Part shown: positions 1 through 9,666 of the stretch, piece by piece
Layout: every line of letters begins with the position of its first letter
Position numbering within the stretch: position 1 is the stretch's first letter
DNA from: Woeseiaceae bacterium
GTDB taxonomy: Bacteria; Pseudomonadota; Gammaproteobacteria; Steroidobacterales; Woeseiaceae
Direction of reading: 5' to 3'
Length of the DNA: 64,000 nucleotides
NCBI GenBank assembly: GCA_021773115.1
Contig: JAJFKS010000005.1
Coordinates: 163,390-227,389, forward strand
Made by a program: the position numbers and the translations under genes
Notes under the pieces: model-generated
What the model was told of the DNA's origin: nothing
The model's input: only the letters and a program-made list of their open reading frames with translations
The model's database searches: none

Positions 1-405
1 TGTCAGGTCTGTCGAGAGAACGGGCTCGCCACCGCCGAGAATCTTGTACAAAGGTGCGTTCAGCGACTGTGCAAACAAATCGTAAACGGCTATTTCAACG
101 GCGGCTTTGGCGCTGAAATTTTTGTACAGCGCGCCCTGAATAAGCTCGACGACATGATTAAGGTTCTGGATATCCTCATTCTGGATAGCGGGGAGAATGA
201 TGGTGCGAATGGCCTCAATGATCGAACCGTGGGTCTCCCCCGTAATAATCGCAGTGGCTGGCGCGCTGCCGAAGCCTTTGTGGCCTGTATCCGTCTCCAA
301 TACGATGACGACGTCTTCCATATGGTCGACACTGCGCAGCGCGGTCTTGAACGGCATTTTGAGCGGGATTCTCAATTTGCCCAGTTGGAAGCCTGTTATT
401 TTCAT
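1..405 (-). CDS. L-Ala-D/L-Glu (dipeptide) epimerase, enolase superfamily; C-terminus beyond the window edge
   Basis: Reverse-strand reading from ATG at 405: MKITGFQLGKLRIPLKMPFKTALRSVDHMEDVVIVLETDTGHKGFGSAPATAIITGET...NFSAKAAVEIAVYDLFAQSLNAPLYKILGG. Typical N-terminal capping domain of dipeptide epimerases. No stop inside the window, so it is missing from the ORF track. Confidence 0.8.
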   Translation of the reverse strand, partial: MKITGFQLGKLRIPLKMPFKTALRSVDHMEDVVIVLETDTGHKGFGSAPATAIITGETHGSIIEAIRTIILPAIQNEDIQNLNHVVELIQGALYKNFSAKAAVEIAVYDLFAQSLNAPLYKILGGGEPVLSTDLT

Positions 406-1355
406 GGTGTCATCTCTGGTTCGTCCACCTGTTCGTTCTCGCACGGCGCCGTAGAATCCAGCGGCTCTTCGACCTGTAGCAGTTCATCCAGACGTTCAGG
501 GTAGTACTTGTCCAGCAACGCAAACAGGATCGCCGCGGACTCCCGCGTCATCTCACGCGTAACTGCCCATGGCTGAAAGTGCAGCTGGAATGCGCGCACG
601 ACATTTCGTGTTTGTTCGTCAATTTCACCCGTCAGTTCGATTTCGTAGCCATAGGCAGCAAGGGCTTTCTGCAGGTTGATCAGTGGCAATGGTTCCGCGC
701 GAAACCTTTCCCAATACTGTATTACCGTCGCGTCGTCGTACCAAGCGCCGTAGCCAAGCGAGGCGAGCCGTTGCCACGGGAAACGCGGGCCCGGATCGAT
801 CTTCCGCCCTGGCGCGATATCAGAATGGCCGATGATGTGTGTCGGTTTGACGTCGGGGTGACGCTCCAGAATTTCGTCGAGCAGTTCGGTCAGGAGCGCA
901 ATTTGACCATCGGCAAAGTCGGGGTAAAAACACAGTCGATCGGGCCCGCCGGTGTAGGGATTCACGCCGGTATCGCTCGCGTGGCACCAGGTTCGGTTGA
1001 CGAGCTCAATGCCGATTGATTGGTCGTTGAGACCGCTTTTGCCGGCCCAGTAGCTGGTGCCGGCGTGCCAGGCGCGGCGCGATTCGTCTACCAGTTTAAA
1101 AATTTTGAGCGGAGATTTGCCGTAGGTCGGATCGCCAGGTTCCGGAATCAGGTAGTGCGAGCTGACCGGATACGAAGACGGTTTGGTCAGAATCTGCAGC
1201 GAATCCCCAAAATTGGCCGTCGTATGATGAATAACGATGATGCTGACGCGGCTGTTTTGATTGGCCGAATCCGTCGTTTGGGTGGTAGTACATGCAACGA
1301 TATTGAATGCCGCAACAAACGTGATAAAAAGAGCTGTGATGCGGCGTAGCATCAT
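402..1355 (-). CDS. N-acetylmuramoyl-L-alanine amidase, AmiD/AmpD-like lipoprotein with C-terminal peptidoglycan-binding domain
   Basis: Amidase_2 motifs (IVIHHTTANF, SSHYLI, IGIELVNR, IIGHSDIAPGRKIDPGPRFPW) and a PG_binding_1-like C-terminus; lipobox FNIVAC. Start placed at MMLRRITALF inside the longer ORF 402..1466; overlaps the epimerase start by 4 bp. Confidence 0.85.
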   Translation of the reverse strand: MMLRRITALFITFVAAFNIVACTTTQTTDSANQNSRVSIIVIHHTTANFGDSLQILTKPSSYPVSSHYLIPEPGDPTYGKSPLKIFKLVDESRRAWHAGTSYWAGKSGLNDQSIGIELVNRTWCHASDTGVNPYTGGPDRLCFYPDFADGQIALLTELLDEILERHPDVKPTHIIGHSDIAPGRKIDPGPRFPWQRLASLGYGAWYDDATVIQYWERFRAEPLPLINLQKALAAYGYEIELTGEIDEQTRNVVRAFQLHFQPWAVTREMTRESAAILFALLDKYYPERLDELLQVEEPLDSTAPCENEQVDEPEMTP

Positions 1356-1488
1356 GTGGGTTTCGTTCTGCATGGGAGGAATTCTGGGAGGAATAAATAA
1401 TTCTTTACTTTTCCGTGCTCGATGATATTTTATGCCGTACAAGGCTGACATAGTCAAGAAAACCATTCAAATTCAGGGGAGCACCATC

Positions 1489-4476
1489 ATGACCTTGTTC
1501 AATTTGGGGAACGCGCCTGCCGTTACCTCGCGTGCGCTAAAATCTGTTCTTAATCTCTTCGTCCTTAGTCTCGCGCTGGCATTCTTCGCCACGCCCGCAA
1601 ACGCACAGCAGACAGGCGAAATTGCCGGCCAGGTTGTCGATGCGAGTGGCGCTGGTGTATCAGGCGTCAGTATTGAGGCCAGCGGTGATGTGTTGCCACA
1701 GGCGCGTACGACAACGTCGGCCGACAACGGCAGTTATCGCTTCCGCCTGTTGCCCCCGGGCAGTTACTCGGTGGTATTCAAGCTGCCCGACGGTAGCACT
1801 CAGACGCGCAATGTCGCAGTGCTACTGCAACAGACTGCCAAAGTTGACATGGTTACTGGTACGTCAATGGAAGAGATCGTGGTTTTAGGGACGCAACTCT
1901 CTCCGGACGCAGGTCAGGGGGCACTTAGCAGTTCGATTAACGCGAGTACCATAGATGCCATACCCGTGGGTCAGGAATATCGCGATCTCATAAAATTGAT
2001 ACCCGGCGTTCAATACTCCGAAGACTCAATTCGCGGTCCTAGTGCGGGCGGCAGTGGCCAGGACAACGCTTACCAGTTCGATGGCGTCGACGTGTCTTTG
2101 CCCTTATTCGGTACCTTGTCAGCAGATCCCTCGTCACATGACATTGCGCAAGTGTCGGTTGTCCGCGGCGGTGCCAAAGCCGTCGGTTTCAATCGCTCCG
2201 GCGGTTTCCTGGTCAACACGGTTAGCAAATCCGGTACTGACGAATTTCGTGCCGAGGCCAGCTACCAGATTCAGTCTGCAAGCCTGACCAGTGACCAGGA
2301 TACTGGCACTAACCGGCTGGAATTTGATGAAGACAAGGCATGGGCGACAGTGAGCCTTGGAGGACCGGTGGTGCGTGACCGCCTGTACTTCTACACGTCG
2401 TACTATGCGCCTACCGCGAAACGCGATAACACGGCGAACGTCTATGGACCTGTCGGTAACTTTGATGACAGTCGCGACGAGTACTTCGGCAAGCTGACGT
2501 TTTCGCCAACCGACAATATTCTCTTTAACGGCAGCTATCGGACTTCGGACCACGACATTCAGAAACGAAGCGTTGGCTCGTTAGGTGCGGACTCCACCTC
2601 AGAGGGGGATAAATCGACTCTCGATGTCGCCATTCTGGAAGGGTCGTGGATCGTAAATGATACGAGTTCCGTAAACTTCAAATATACGGACTTTCAAAAC
2701 GACACGTCTTCCCGACCGGATACCTTGTTCGGGTTTCCGGTCTCCGACGGTGATTCGCTGAATATTGGAGCGCTGGATCAACAAGGTAACTTTTTTGTAC
2801 CTCTGCCGAGAACGGTCGTTGACCCCAGCGATACGGCTTACAACGCCTTCATACAACCGCTAATCAATCAATATGGCTACCTTGATAATGGGGTACCGAC
2901 CGGTGGCGGCAATGTCGGTGGCGCGAGCACATTGAATGATCAGAACTTTTCGCGTGAGAGCTTCGAAATCGCTTTTGATAAGACTTTTTTCATCGGCAAT
3001 ACGACGCACGATCTGCATTTTGGCTACCAGAACCAGACCGTCGAAGAAGAGTTGCTGCGAACATCCAACGGCTGGGGCGCAATTACAGTGCCGGGTGGAC
3101 GGGTGAATGCGTCGGACGGTGTTACACCGGTATTTTTCCAGGCGACACTGCAACAGATGAGCTTCCTGACGTCGGGTGGCGCCGCTCTGGCACCGATCGT
3201 TTCGTCTTCGGAACTGCAGAGCTTCGAGATCAACGACACAATTGAAGTCGGGGACTGGACTTACAACGTTGGTGTGCTGGTTAGCAACGACGTCTTGTTC
3301 GGACAAGGCCTGGCACCGAATGCGTCAAACCCTGTTACGGGTCTCGAAGCGTCGCCGGGCACCAAATACAAAATGTATGAGACCGACTGGTCTGACTTGA
3401 TCCAGCCACGCCTTGGCGCGTCATGGAACTATTCAGACAAGAGCTCAGCCTATGTGAACTATGCGAAGTACAACCCGTCGGCTTCGTCGCTGGCGCGGGC
3501 GGCATCGTGGGATCGCAATTTGTTAGGTGCCCGGGTTGAGACAAATTTTGATGCCAACGGCAATTTTATCGAATCGGTATTGATTGGCGGATCGTCCGGT
3601 AAAATCTTTGATGACAATTTGACGCCACGTAGCATTGACGAGTATCTGATTGGCTGGACCACAGACGTGTCCAGCGAATTAACGCTGCGTGCGCATGTGC
3701 GTTATCGGGACGGCGGACATTTCTGGGAAGATACGAACAACAATGCGCGTTCGAGGTTCTTGCCACCACCAGGCATTCCAACCGAAGATTACATTCCGAA
3801 TCTTCAGGATATTCGTGACGAAATTGGCGGCTCATCGTATGTCATTGCCGAGCTTGATGGCGCTTACACAAAGTACTACGAGGCCAGTTTTGAAGCCGAG
3901 TGGAGCGTTGATGAGTTTTACGTGCGTGGGTCCTATGTCTGGAGTCACTACTACGGCAATTTCGACCAGGACAACTCCACGACCGAAAATGATGCCAATA
4001 CGTTCGTAGGCTCGTCGTTTATCGCTGATGGAGCAGGCCGACAGCTGTGGAACTTCCGCGACGGCAACTTACGTGGTGACCGTCGGCACATGCTGAAAGT
4101 GTACGGGTACTATCTGCTGCCGTGGGACGCGAGTGTTGGCGGGTATCTGGTTTACCAGTCCGGCCAGCCGTGGGAGGCATGGGATGTGGAGGTCTATCGA
4201 GCCCTAACGGGTAGTAGCAGTGACACGAGCCGATACGCGGAACCTGCAGGGTCGCGAACTACCGATGCGCATTATCAACTGGACTTGAATTACACGCATA
4301 ACTTCGCGTTCAAGGGTGACCACAATATTCAATTGCGTGCGGATATTTTCAACGTGTTCGACAATCAAACCGGATACAACATTCAAAATAAAGTGAATAG
4401 TGCGGACTTTGGTCAGCCGCGAGACTTTTTTGACCCGCGTCGCATCCAGTTGGCAGTTAAATATCAGTTCAACTAA
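1489..4476 (+). CDS. TonB-dependent receptor with N-terminal carboxypeptidase-regulatory-like domain (Oar-like)
   Basis: Signal peptide; GEIAGQVVDASGAGVSGVSIEASG...GSYRFRLLPPGSYSV; plug-like region EEIVVLGT...IPVGQEYRDLIKLIPGVQY; long beta-barrel ending AVKYQFN. Start at ATG 1489 after AGGGGA. Confidence 0.9.
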   Translation: MTLFNLGNAPAVTSRALKSVLNLFVLSLALAFFATPANAQQTGEIAGQVVDASGAGVSGVSIEASGDVLPQARTTTSADNGSYRFRLLPPGSYSVVFKLPDGSTQTRNVAVLLQQTAKVDMVTGTSMEEIVVLGTQLSPDAGQGALSSSINASTIDAIPVGQEYRDLIKLIPGVQYSEDSIRGPSAGGSGQDNAYQFDGVDVSLPLFGTLSADPSSHDIAQVSVVRGGAKAVGFNRSGGFLVNTVSKSGTDEFRAEASYQIQSASLTSDQDTGTNRLEFDEDKAWATVSLGGPVVRDRLYFYTSYYAPTAKRDNTANVYGPVGNFDDSRDEYFGKLTFSPTDNILFNGSYRTSDHDIQKRSVGSLGADSTSEGDKSTLDVAILEGSWIVNDTSSVNFKYTDFQNDTSSRPDTLFGFPVSDGDSLNIGALDQQGNFFVPLPRTVVDPSDTAYNAFIQPLINQYGYLDNGVPTGGGNVGGASTLNDQNFSRESFEIAFDKTFFIGNTTHDLHFGYQNQTVEEELLRTSNGWGAITVPGGRVNASDGVTPVFFQATLQQMSFLTSGGAALAPIVSSSELQSFEINDTIEVGDWTYNVGVLVSNDVLFGQGLAPNASNPVTGLEASPGTKYKMYETDWSDLIQPRLGASWNYSDKSSAYVNYAKYNPSASSLARAASWDRNLLGARVETNFDANGNFIESVLIGGSSGKIFDDNLTPRSIDEYLIGWTTDVSSELTLRAHVRYRDGGHFWEDTNNNARSRFLPPPGIPTEDYIPNLQDIRDEIGGSSYVIAELDGAYTKYYEASFEAEWSVDEFYVRGSYVWSHYYGNFDQDNSTTENDANTFVGSSFIADGAGRQLWNFRDGNLRGDRRHMLKVYGYYLLPWDASVGGYLVYQSGQPWEAWDVEVYRALTGSSSDTSRYAEPAGSRTTDAHYQLDLNYTHNFAFKGDHNIQLRADIFNVFDNQTGYNIQNKVNSADFGQPRDFFDPRRIQLAVKYQFN

Positions 4477-4510
4477 GAGCTAGACATTTAGTTCTGTGCG
4501 GGACGAAATT

Positions 4511-4569
4511 GCGCCATGCACCGGTTTAACCCACCCCCCCTGGGAAAACCGGAGCATGGCGCATTTTTT
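4511..4569 (+). terminator. Intrinsic terminator/attenuator-like hairpin after the TonB receptor
   Basis: GCGCCATGC-A-CCGGTTT-AA-CCC...GGG-A-AAACCGG-A-GCATGGCGC followed by ATTTTTT; 9+7+3 bp complementary arms. The 3' arm contains the ATG (4556) of the next ORF. Confidence 0.8.
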
Positions 4570-6829
4570 GTGGTGGGCATTGTTGCTGCTGAATCTTATT
4601 TCCTGCAGTGTGGCTGGAAGCAATGCAAAACTTGATTTGCCAGATCTCAGCGACGCGCAATATCGCTGGATCGCGTCGCGAATATTCGAAAACGAGACCA
4701 ACGGCAAGACGAAAAACCTGACCTTCTGGGGAGCCGGTGAGGACTTTCCGTCAATGGGGATCGGGCACTTCATCTGGTTTCCCGAGGGTGTCGACGCGCC
4801 ATTCGACGAAACTTTCCCGGCGATGCTGGATTACGTCAGTGAGCACAGCAACGCATGCGTGACAGTACCGGAGTGGTTGCGGGAAAGACCGGTGCGCGAC
4901 GCGCCGTGGAGTGACAAGGAAAGTTTCGATGCGCTGCAGGAGTCACAGCCCGTCGCATCGCTGCGGCAGTGGCTGGCAAATACCGCACCGCAACAGGCGC
5001 AATTCATCGTCGCGAGTTTCACGCAACGATGGAACGCGCTGCCGCTCGAAGCCGCTAACAAAGCGGAGCTGACTCGTCTTCTGCAAGGATTGCTCGGTAC
5101 ATCAGAAGGCTTGTTCGCCGTAATCGACTATTACAACTTCAAAGGTATCGGCAGCAACCCGCGCGAACGATACGCGGGTGAGGGTTGGGGTCTGGTACAG
5201 GTACTCAGCGATGTTGCAACCGCGTCCAACAACGGTGCCGAGTTAGTCGAGCAGTTCAGTCAAGCCGCGGCGAATCGCCTTGCACAACGGGTCGCCAACG
5301 CGCCGCCGGAACGGCGTGAGGCGCGTTGGCTCGAAGGATGGTACAGACGTGTCGCGGCCTACACCGACACGGCACCAGTACTCGCCGCACCGACAGCTAG
5401 CCAGTATCGTGTTCCACCGTACCTGCAATCGGTATCGGCGGACGGTGCCACTATTGTCTGGTTTAGCGAGAGCGCGAACGCCGCGACGGTGCGCGTCGAG
5501 GGCGACGCGACGAATGTGATCGCGCGTTCGCCACGCCTCGCCTGTGAGCTCGCGTACCACCTCGCCGAGTTTCGCGATGTCGATACGGCACGGTCGTTGC
5601 CCTATCGACACGAAATAAGCCTGCAGGGGCTCGAGTCGGACCGAAGCTATCGCGTCGATATCGATCAGGATGGCGACGCTTCGATGCTGGAATTGCGGAC
5701 GCCCGCATCTGCAAAGGCACGATTCGTGGTTTATGCCGACAGCGAAACCGAGCCTGAATCAAGCGGTGCACATGTCGCGTGGCCGGTACCCGGTGCGGTC
5801 GGTAACGAGCGGCAATATCCGGCCGATCAAACCACGGGCTATGCGGCGAACCTGGCCATCATGGCCGCCAGCAAACCCGATTTCATCGCGATTGCCGGGG
5901 ACCTCGTGCAGTCGGGCGGCGAGCAACGCGATTGGGATGAGTTCTGGCGACAAAATGCAACGCTCGCGGCATCCGTGCCAATCGTACCGGCCTTGGGCAA
6001 CCACGACTACTACGGTGGCCCGGGCGAACTCGGCGGCTACGGAGGCGCAGCATCGGAACGGGCGGCGTCGAAGTATCAGAGCTATTTTGGCCGACCGCCT
6101 TACTACGTCCTCAATGACGGCCCTGTCGCGCTGATCGTACTCGATGCCAATAACGGCAAGCCCGAACGGTCTCCGACGGATACCAACTGGTACTTAAGCG
6201 ACACCGCCCCGGAATGGCAGGAGGGCTCAGAGCAAATGCGGTGGCTGCATGAGACCCTGGCCGAGGCACAAAGCGACAAAGCGTTCACGTTCGTGATGTT
6301 TCATCCGGCACCGTATTCCTCCGGCGTCCATGGCAGGGTGCCAGGAATTGGCGACGCTGAAAACTTCTCCTCGGGACACCCTCTGCGGGAGCTCACGCCA
6401 CTCTTTTTACGTTACGGCGTCGACGCTGTGTTCAATGGTCATGACGAGATGTACGAGCATTCGCTGGTGAAAGGGACGGAGCACAGGTCAGACGGTCGTG
6501 AAACGAACCACAGCGTGCATTTTTTCACGGTGGGTATCGGTGGTGACGGGCTTCGCGGAATTGACACCGGTACCCATAATCCCTACAGCCTGTTCACTGC
6601 AGATGAAAATTCGCCGGAGCTATATGACGCCAACGGGGTCCTGCAGGATGGCGGAAAACACTACGGTCATCTCCTGGTCGACGTCGGACGTCAGGGCGAC
6701 GGCCATTGGGAGGCACGTTTTGAACCTGTTTACGTATTCCCCGTCATGGACGCGCACGGCGAAGTGCAGTCATTTGAGCGGCGCGTCTATGACGATGCAC
6801 TCACATTGAGACGTGAACATGTCGATTAA
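4556..6829 (+). CDS. Exported lysozyme-like (GIGH motif) domain fused to purple-acid-phosphatase-like metallophosphoesterase
   Basis: Lipoprotein signal (LLLLNLISCS); N-terminal IFENETNGKTKNLTFWGAGEDFPSMGIGHFIWFPEG resembles the lysozyme E...(T/S)xGIGH motif; C-terminal GDLVQSGG, GNHDYYGG, MFHPAPYSS, FNGHDEMYEH metallophosphoesterase motifs. Start codon uncertain because ATG 4556 lies in the hairpin. Confidence 0.75.
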   Translation: MAHFLWWALLLLNLISCSVAGSNAKLDLPDLSDAQYRWIASRIFENETNGKTKNLTFWGAGEDFPSMGIGHFIWFPEGVDAPFDETFPAMLDYVSEHSNACVTVPEWLRERPVRDAPWSDKESFDALQESQPVASLRQWLANTAPQQAQFIVASFTQRWNALPLEAANKAELTRLLQGLLGTSEGLFAVIDYYNFKGIGSNPRERYAGEGWGLVQVLSDVATASNNGAELVEQFSQAAANRLAQRVANAPPERREARWLEGWYRRVAAYTDTAPVLAAPTASQYRVPPYLQSVSADGATIVWFSESANAATVRVEGDATNVIARSPRLACELAYHLAEFRDVDTARSLPYRHEISLQGLESDRSYRVDIDQDGDASMLELRTPASAKARFVVYADSETEPESSGAHVAWPVPGAVGNERQYPADQTTGYAANLAIMAASKPDFIAIAGDLVQSGGEQRDWDEFWRQNATLAASVPIVPALGNHDYYGGPGELGGYGGAASERAASKYQSYFGRPPYYVLNDGPVALIVLDANNGKPERSPTDTNWYLSDTAPEWQEGSEQMRWLHETLAEAQSDKAFTFVMFHPAPYSSGVHGRVPGIGDAENFSSGHPLRELTPLFLRYGVDAVFNGHDEMYEHSLVKGTEHRSDGRETNHSVHFFTVGIGGDGLRGIDTGTHNPYSLFTADENSPELYDANGVLQDGGKHYGHLLVDVGRQGDGHWEARFEPVYVFPVMDAHGEVQSFERRVYDDALTLRREHVD

Positions 6830-8288
6830 TATTGGCGGCCTCGATGCAGCGATCATCATTGCTTACATGCTCGCCGTTCTCGCGTTCGGACTCTGGCTGG
6901 GACGTGGCCGGCAAACAGCGACGCGTTATTTTCTCGGCGATCGCTCCTTGCCGTGGGGCGCTTTGTTGTTGTCAATCGTCGCGACCGAGACCAGTACCGT
7001 CACATTCCTGAGTCTCCCGGGACTGGCTGCCGCCGCCGGCGGTAACCTGACGTTCCTGCAAATTACGATTGGCTATATTGCCGGCAGAACCGCTGTCATA
7101 TTTATATTGCTGCCGTTGTATTTCCGCGGTAAACCCTTCACGGCCTACGAGGTTCTTGAAACGCGATTTGGCATGGCAAGTCGGCGTCTCGTATCGAGCC
7201 TGTTTTTGCTGACGCGCAACGCCAGCGATGCGTTGCGGCTGTTCCTGACCGCGCTCGTGTTACAGATCGTCCTCGGCCTCGATTTGAACCTGAGCGTGAT
7301 CTGCATCGGCGCGGTCACGATTCTCTATACGTTTATCGGTGGCGCGAGATCGGTCATTTGGAACGACTGTGTTCAGTTCGTCATTTACATGTTTGGTGCG
7401 GCAGCAGCAGCTTACGTCATCGTTGGCGAAGCGCCAGGTGGTTTGGAGCACATCGTGGAGTTCGCGAATGACAGCGACAAACTGCGAATCTTTGATTTCG
7501 ATATGAGCCTTACGAAGCCCGGCATGACGTTTTGGGCTGGGCTCGCAGGCGGTGCATTTCTTACGGCCGCAACGCATGGAACAGACCAGATGATGGTGCA
7601 GCGTTACCTGTCAGCTCGAAACCAGCGCGATGCATCGTTGGCGCTCGGTATCAGTGGCTTCATCGTGTTGTTGCAGTTCGCCGTGTTCCTGCTGATCGGT
7701 ATCGGACTCGCAGCGATGTTCAATATCACGGATGCAGGCTCGACGGTTAACGTCAAGAATGACCAGCTGCTCGCGTACTTTATCGTCAATTACATGCCGG
7801 CAGGACTGCTGGGTATCACGCTCGCCGCCGTGTTCGCCGCGGCGATGTCAACGCTTTCAAGCTCTTTAAATTCCTCGGCGGCGGCATTCATCAATGATAT
7901 TTACCTGCCGCTGCAAAAAAATGAACCGGCCGAAGCACGCAAACTGACTGCGAGCCGTGTGGCGACGGTCGTGTTCGGATTCGTGCAAATTGCCATCGCA
8001 CTTGCCTTCGGCCTGCTGACGTCAAACGAAAGTATTGTCGCAAATGTTCTCAAGATCAGTGGGTTTGCTGCAGGTCCCGTGCTGGGCCTCTACTTCCTGG
8101 GTGTTTTCGCGCCGAACGTGCGCCAACGATCGGCATTATCGGGATTCGTTGTCGGCGTCGGTGTATTGTCTGTTATTGCCTATTCAACACCTGTCCATTG
8201 GGCATGGTATGCGCTATTCGGTTCCATGGTGACACTTTTGGCCGGCAATCTCGCGAATCGTCTGGAGGGACGTAAACTTGAGCAATGA
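6819..8288 (+). CDS. Sodium:solute symporter (SSS family)
   Basis: Multi-TM protein with SSS signatures (AAAMSTLSSSLNSSAAAFINDIY; GLWLGRGRQTATRYFLGDRSLPWG). Start overlaps the preceding stop by 11 bp. Confidence 0.88.
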   Translation: MSINIGGLDAAIIIAYMLAVLAFGLWLGRGRQTATRYFLGDRSLPWGALLLSIVATETSTVTFLSLPGLAAAAGGNLTFLQITIGYIAGRTAVIFILLPLYFRGKPFTAYEVLETRFGMASRRLVSSLFLLTRNASDALRLFLTALVLQIVLGLDLNLSVICIGAVTILYTFIGGARSVIWNDCVQFVIYMFGAAAAAYVIVGEAPGGLEHIVEFANDSDKLRIFDFDMSLTKPGMTFWAGLAGGAFLTAATHGTDQMMVQRYLSARNQRDASLALGISGFIVLLQFAVFLLIGIGLAAMFNITDAGSTVNVKNDQLLAYFIVNYMPAGLLGITLAAVFAAAMSTLSSSLNSSAAAFINDIYLPLQKNEPAEARKLTASRVATVVFGFVQIAIALAFGLLTSNESIVANVLKISGFAAGPVLGLYFLGVFAPNVRQRSALSGFVVGVGVLSVIAYSTPVHWAWYALFGSMVTLLAGNLANRLEGRKLEQ

Positions 8289-9666
8289 CATCGTTGCGGC
8301 GCTGCAGGATATCGTCGGTGAGCGGCACGTACTTAGCGGTGACGCGGTTGCCGAAATTGGATTTCCCTGGAACACCCATTCCGGGTGCGCGGCACGAGCA
8401 ATCGTCAAGCCTGCAAGCACCGAAGAAGTGGCGGCGATTATGCGTTGCTGCAACCTGGCCGGGCAAACTGTCGTGCCGTTTGGCGGTATGACCAATCTCG
8501 TGCAGGGTTGTGCGACGGCCGCCGATGATATCGTCCTGTCGCTCGCGCGCATGAATCGCGTTGAAGACGTCGATCGGCCGGCTGCGACAATGACCGCACA
8601 GGCCGGCGTCACCCTGCACGCTGCTCAAGAGGCGGCTGCGGCGGCAGATTTGTTTTTTCCGCTTGATATTGGTGCGCGCGCCAGCTGCCAGCTCGGGGGA
8701 CTTGCGGCCAACAACGCCGGTGGTAACAAAGTCATTCGTTACGGGATGACACGGGACACAGTTCTCGGGCTCGAGGCTGTGCTGGCGGACGGCACGGTCA
8801 TCTCATCGATGAACCGTTACATCAAGAATAACTCCGGCTTTGATCTGAAGCACTTGTTTATCGGTAGTGAGGGGGTGCTCGGCATAATTACGCGACTCGT
8901 ATTCCGCCTGCGCGCCACGGCTCGCAGCCACAACGTTGCGTTGCTGGCTTGCGGGAGTTTTGACGATGTAATCGCGATGCTTGAAATCGCAAATCGCACA
9001 TTGCCGACTACAATCAGCGCGTTCGAAGTGATGTGGGACAGCTTTTACGATCGCGCCGTGCAGCCGCGCGGCAGATTGGCGCCGCCGCTGGAGCCGGGTG
9101 CCGGACTCTACGTTCTTATCGAGACCATGGGTGTTGATCAGGAACACGACACGACGGCGTTCGAGGCGCTGCTTGAAGATCTGATGAATCAAGATCTGTG
9201 TGTTGACGGTATGCTCGCCAAGTCGGATCGTGAACGCGAGCTTATCTGGGAGATTCGCGACGAGGTTGAGCCGGTAATTGGCGGCGCACACAATTTTGAC
9301 GTTAGCCTGCGAAGTGCTGACGTTGGCGAGTACGTGAGTAAGGTCGAGGCGGCGATCACAGCGCTGTTTCCGGAGGCCAGTGTCATCGGATTCGGCCACC
9401 TCGGCGATAACAACGTGCACATATCGGTGGCGGATGTTGTTTGGGATGACAAAAAGATTCGGCAGGTCGAAGAGCAGGTATACGGCTGCCTTGCGCCCTT
9501 CGATGGCGCGATCTCGGCGGAGCATGGTATCGGTCTCGAGAAGCGTGCGTATCTGCCAATCAGTCGCAGCCAGGCCGAGATCGAGTTGATGAAATCGCTG
9601 AAGCGCATGCTCGACCCGAAGAATATTTTGAACCCCGGCAAAGTTGTCGACGCAGCGTCGCAATGA
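8278..9666 (+). CDS. FAD-binding oxidase, D-lactate/D-2-hydroxyacid dehydrogenase (GlcD/Dld-like)
   Basis: FAD_binding_4 and FAD-oxidase C motifs: VPFGGMTNLVQG, GGLAANNAGGNKVIRYGMTRD, GFGHLGDNNVHI, SAEHGIGLEK, DPKNILNPGKV. TTG start overlaps the symporter stop. Confidence 0.85.
   Translation: MSNDIVAALQDIVGERHVLSGDAVAEIGFPWNTHSGCAARAIVKPASTEEVAAIMRCCNLAGQTVVPFGGMTNLVQGCATAADDIVLSLARMNRVEDVDRPAATMTAQAGVTLHAAQEAAAAADLFFPLDIGARASCQLGGLAANNAGGNKVIRYGMTRDTVLGLEAVLADGTVISSMNRYIKNNSGFDLKHLFIGSEGVLGIITRLVFRLRATARSHNVALLACGSFDDVIAMLEIANRTLPTTISAFEVMWDSFYDRAVQPRGRLAPPLEPGAGLYVLIETMGVDQEHDTTAFEALLEDLMNQDLCVDGMLAKSDRERELIWEIRDEVEPVIGGAHNFDVSLRSADVGEYVSKVEAAITALFPEASVIGFGHLGDNNVHISVADVVWDDKKIRQVEEQVYGCLAPFDGAISAEHGIGLEKRAYLPISRSQAEIELMKSLKRMLDPKNILNPGKVVDAASQ

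Noticed and set aside
1366-1400. Tandem GGGAGGAATTCTGGGAGGAATAA
   Set aside because: Looks like two Shine-Dalgarno-type motifs on the + strand, but no coding start follows; short imperfect repeat, no further support.
8803-9663. 286-aa minus-strand ORF
   Set aside because: Lies inside the FAD oxidase; no recognisable motifs.
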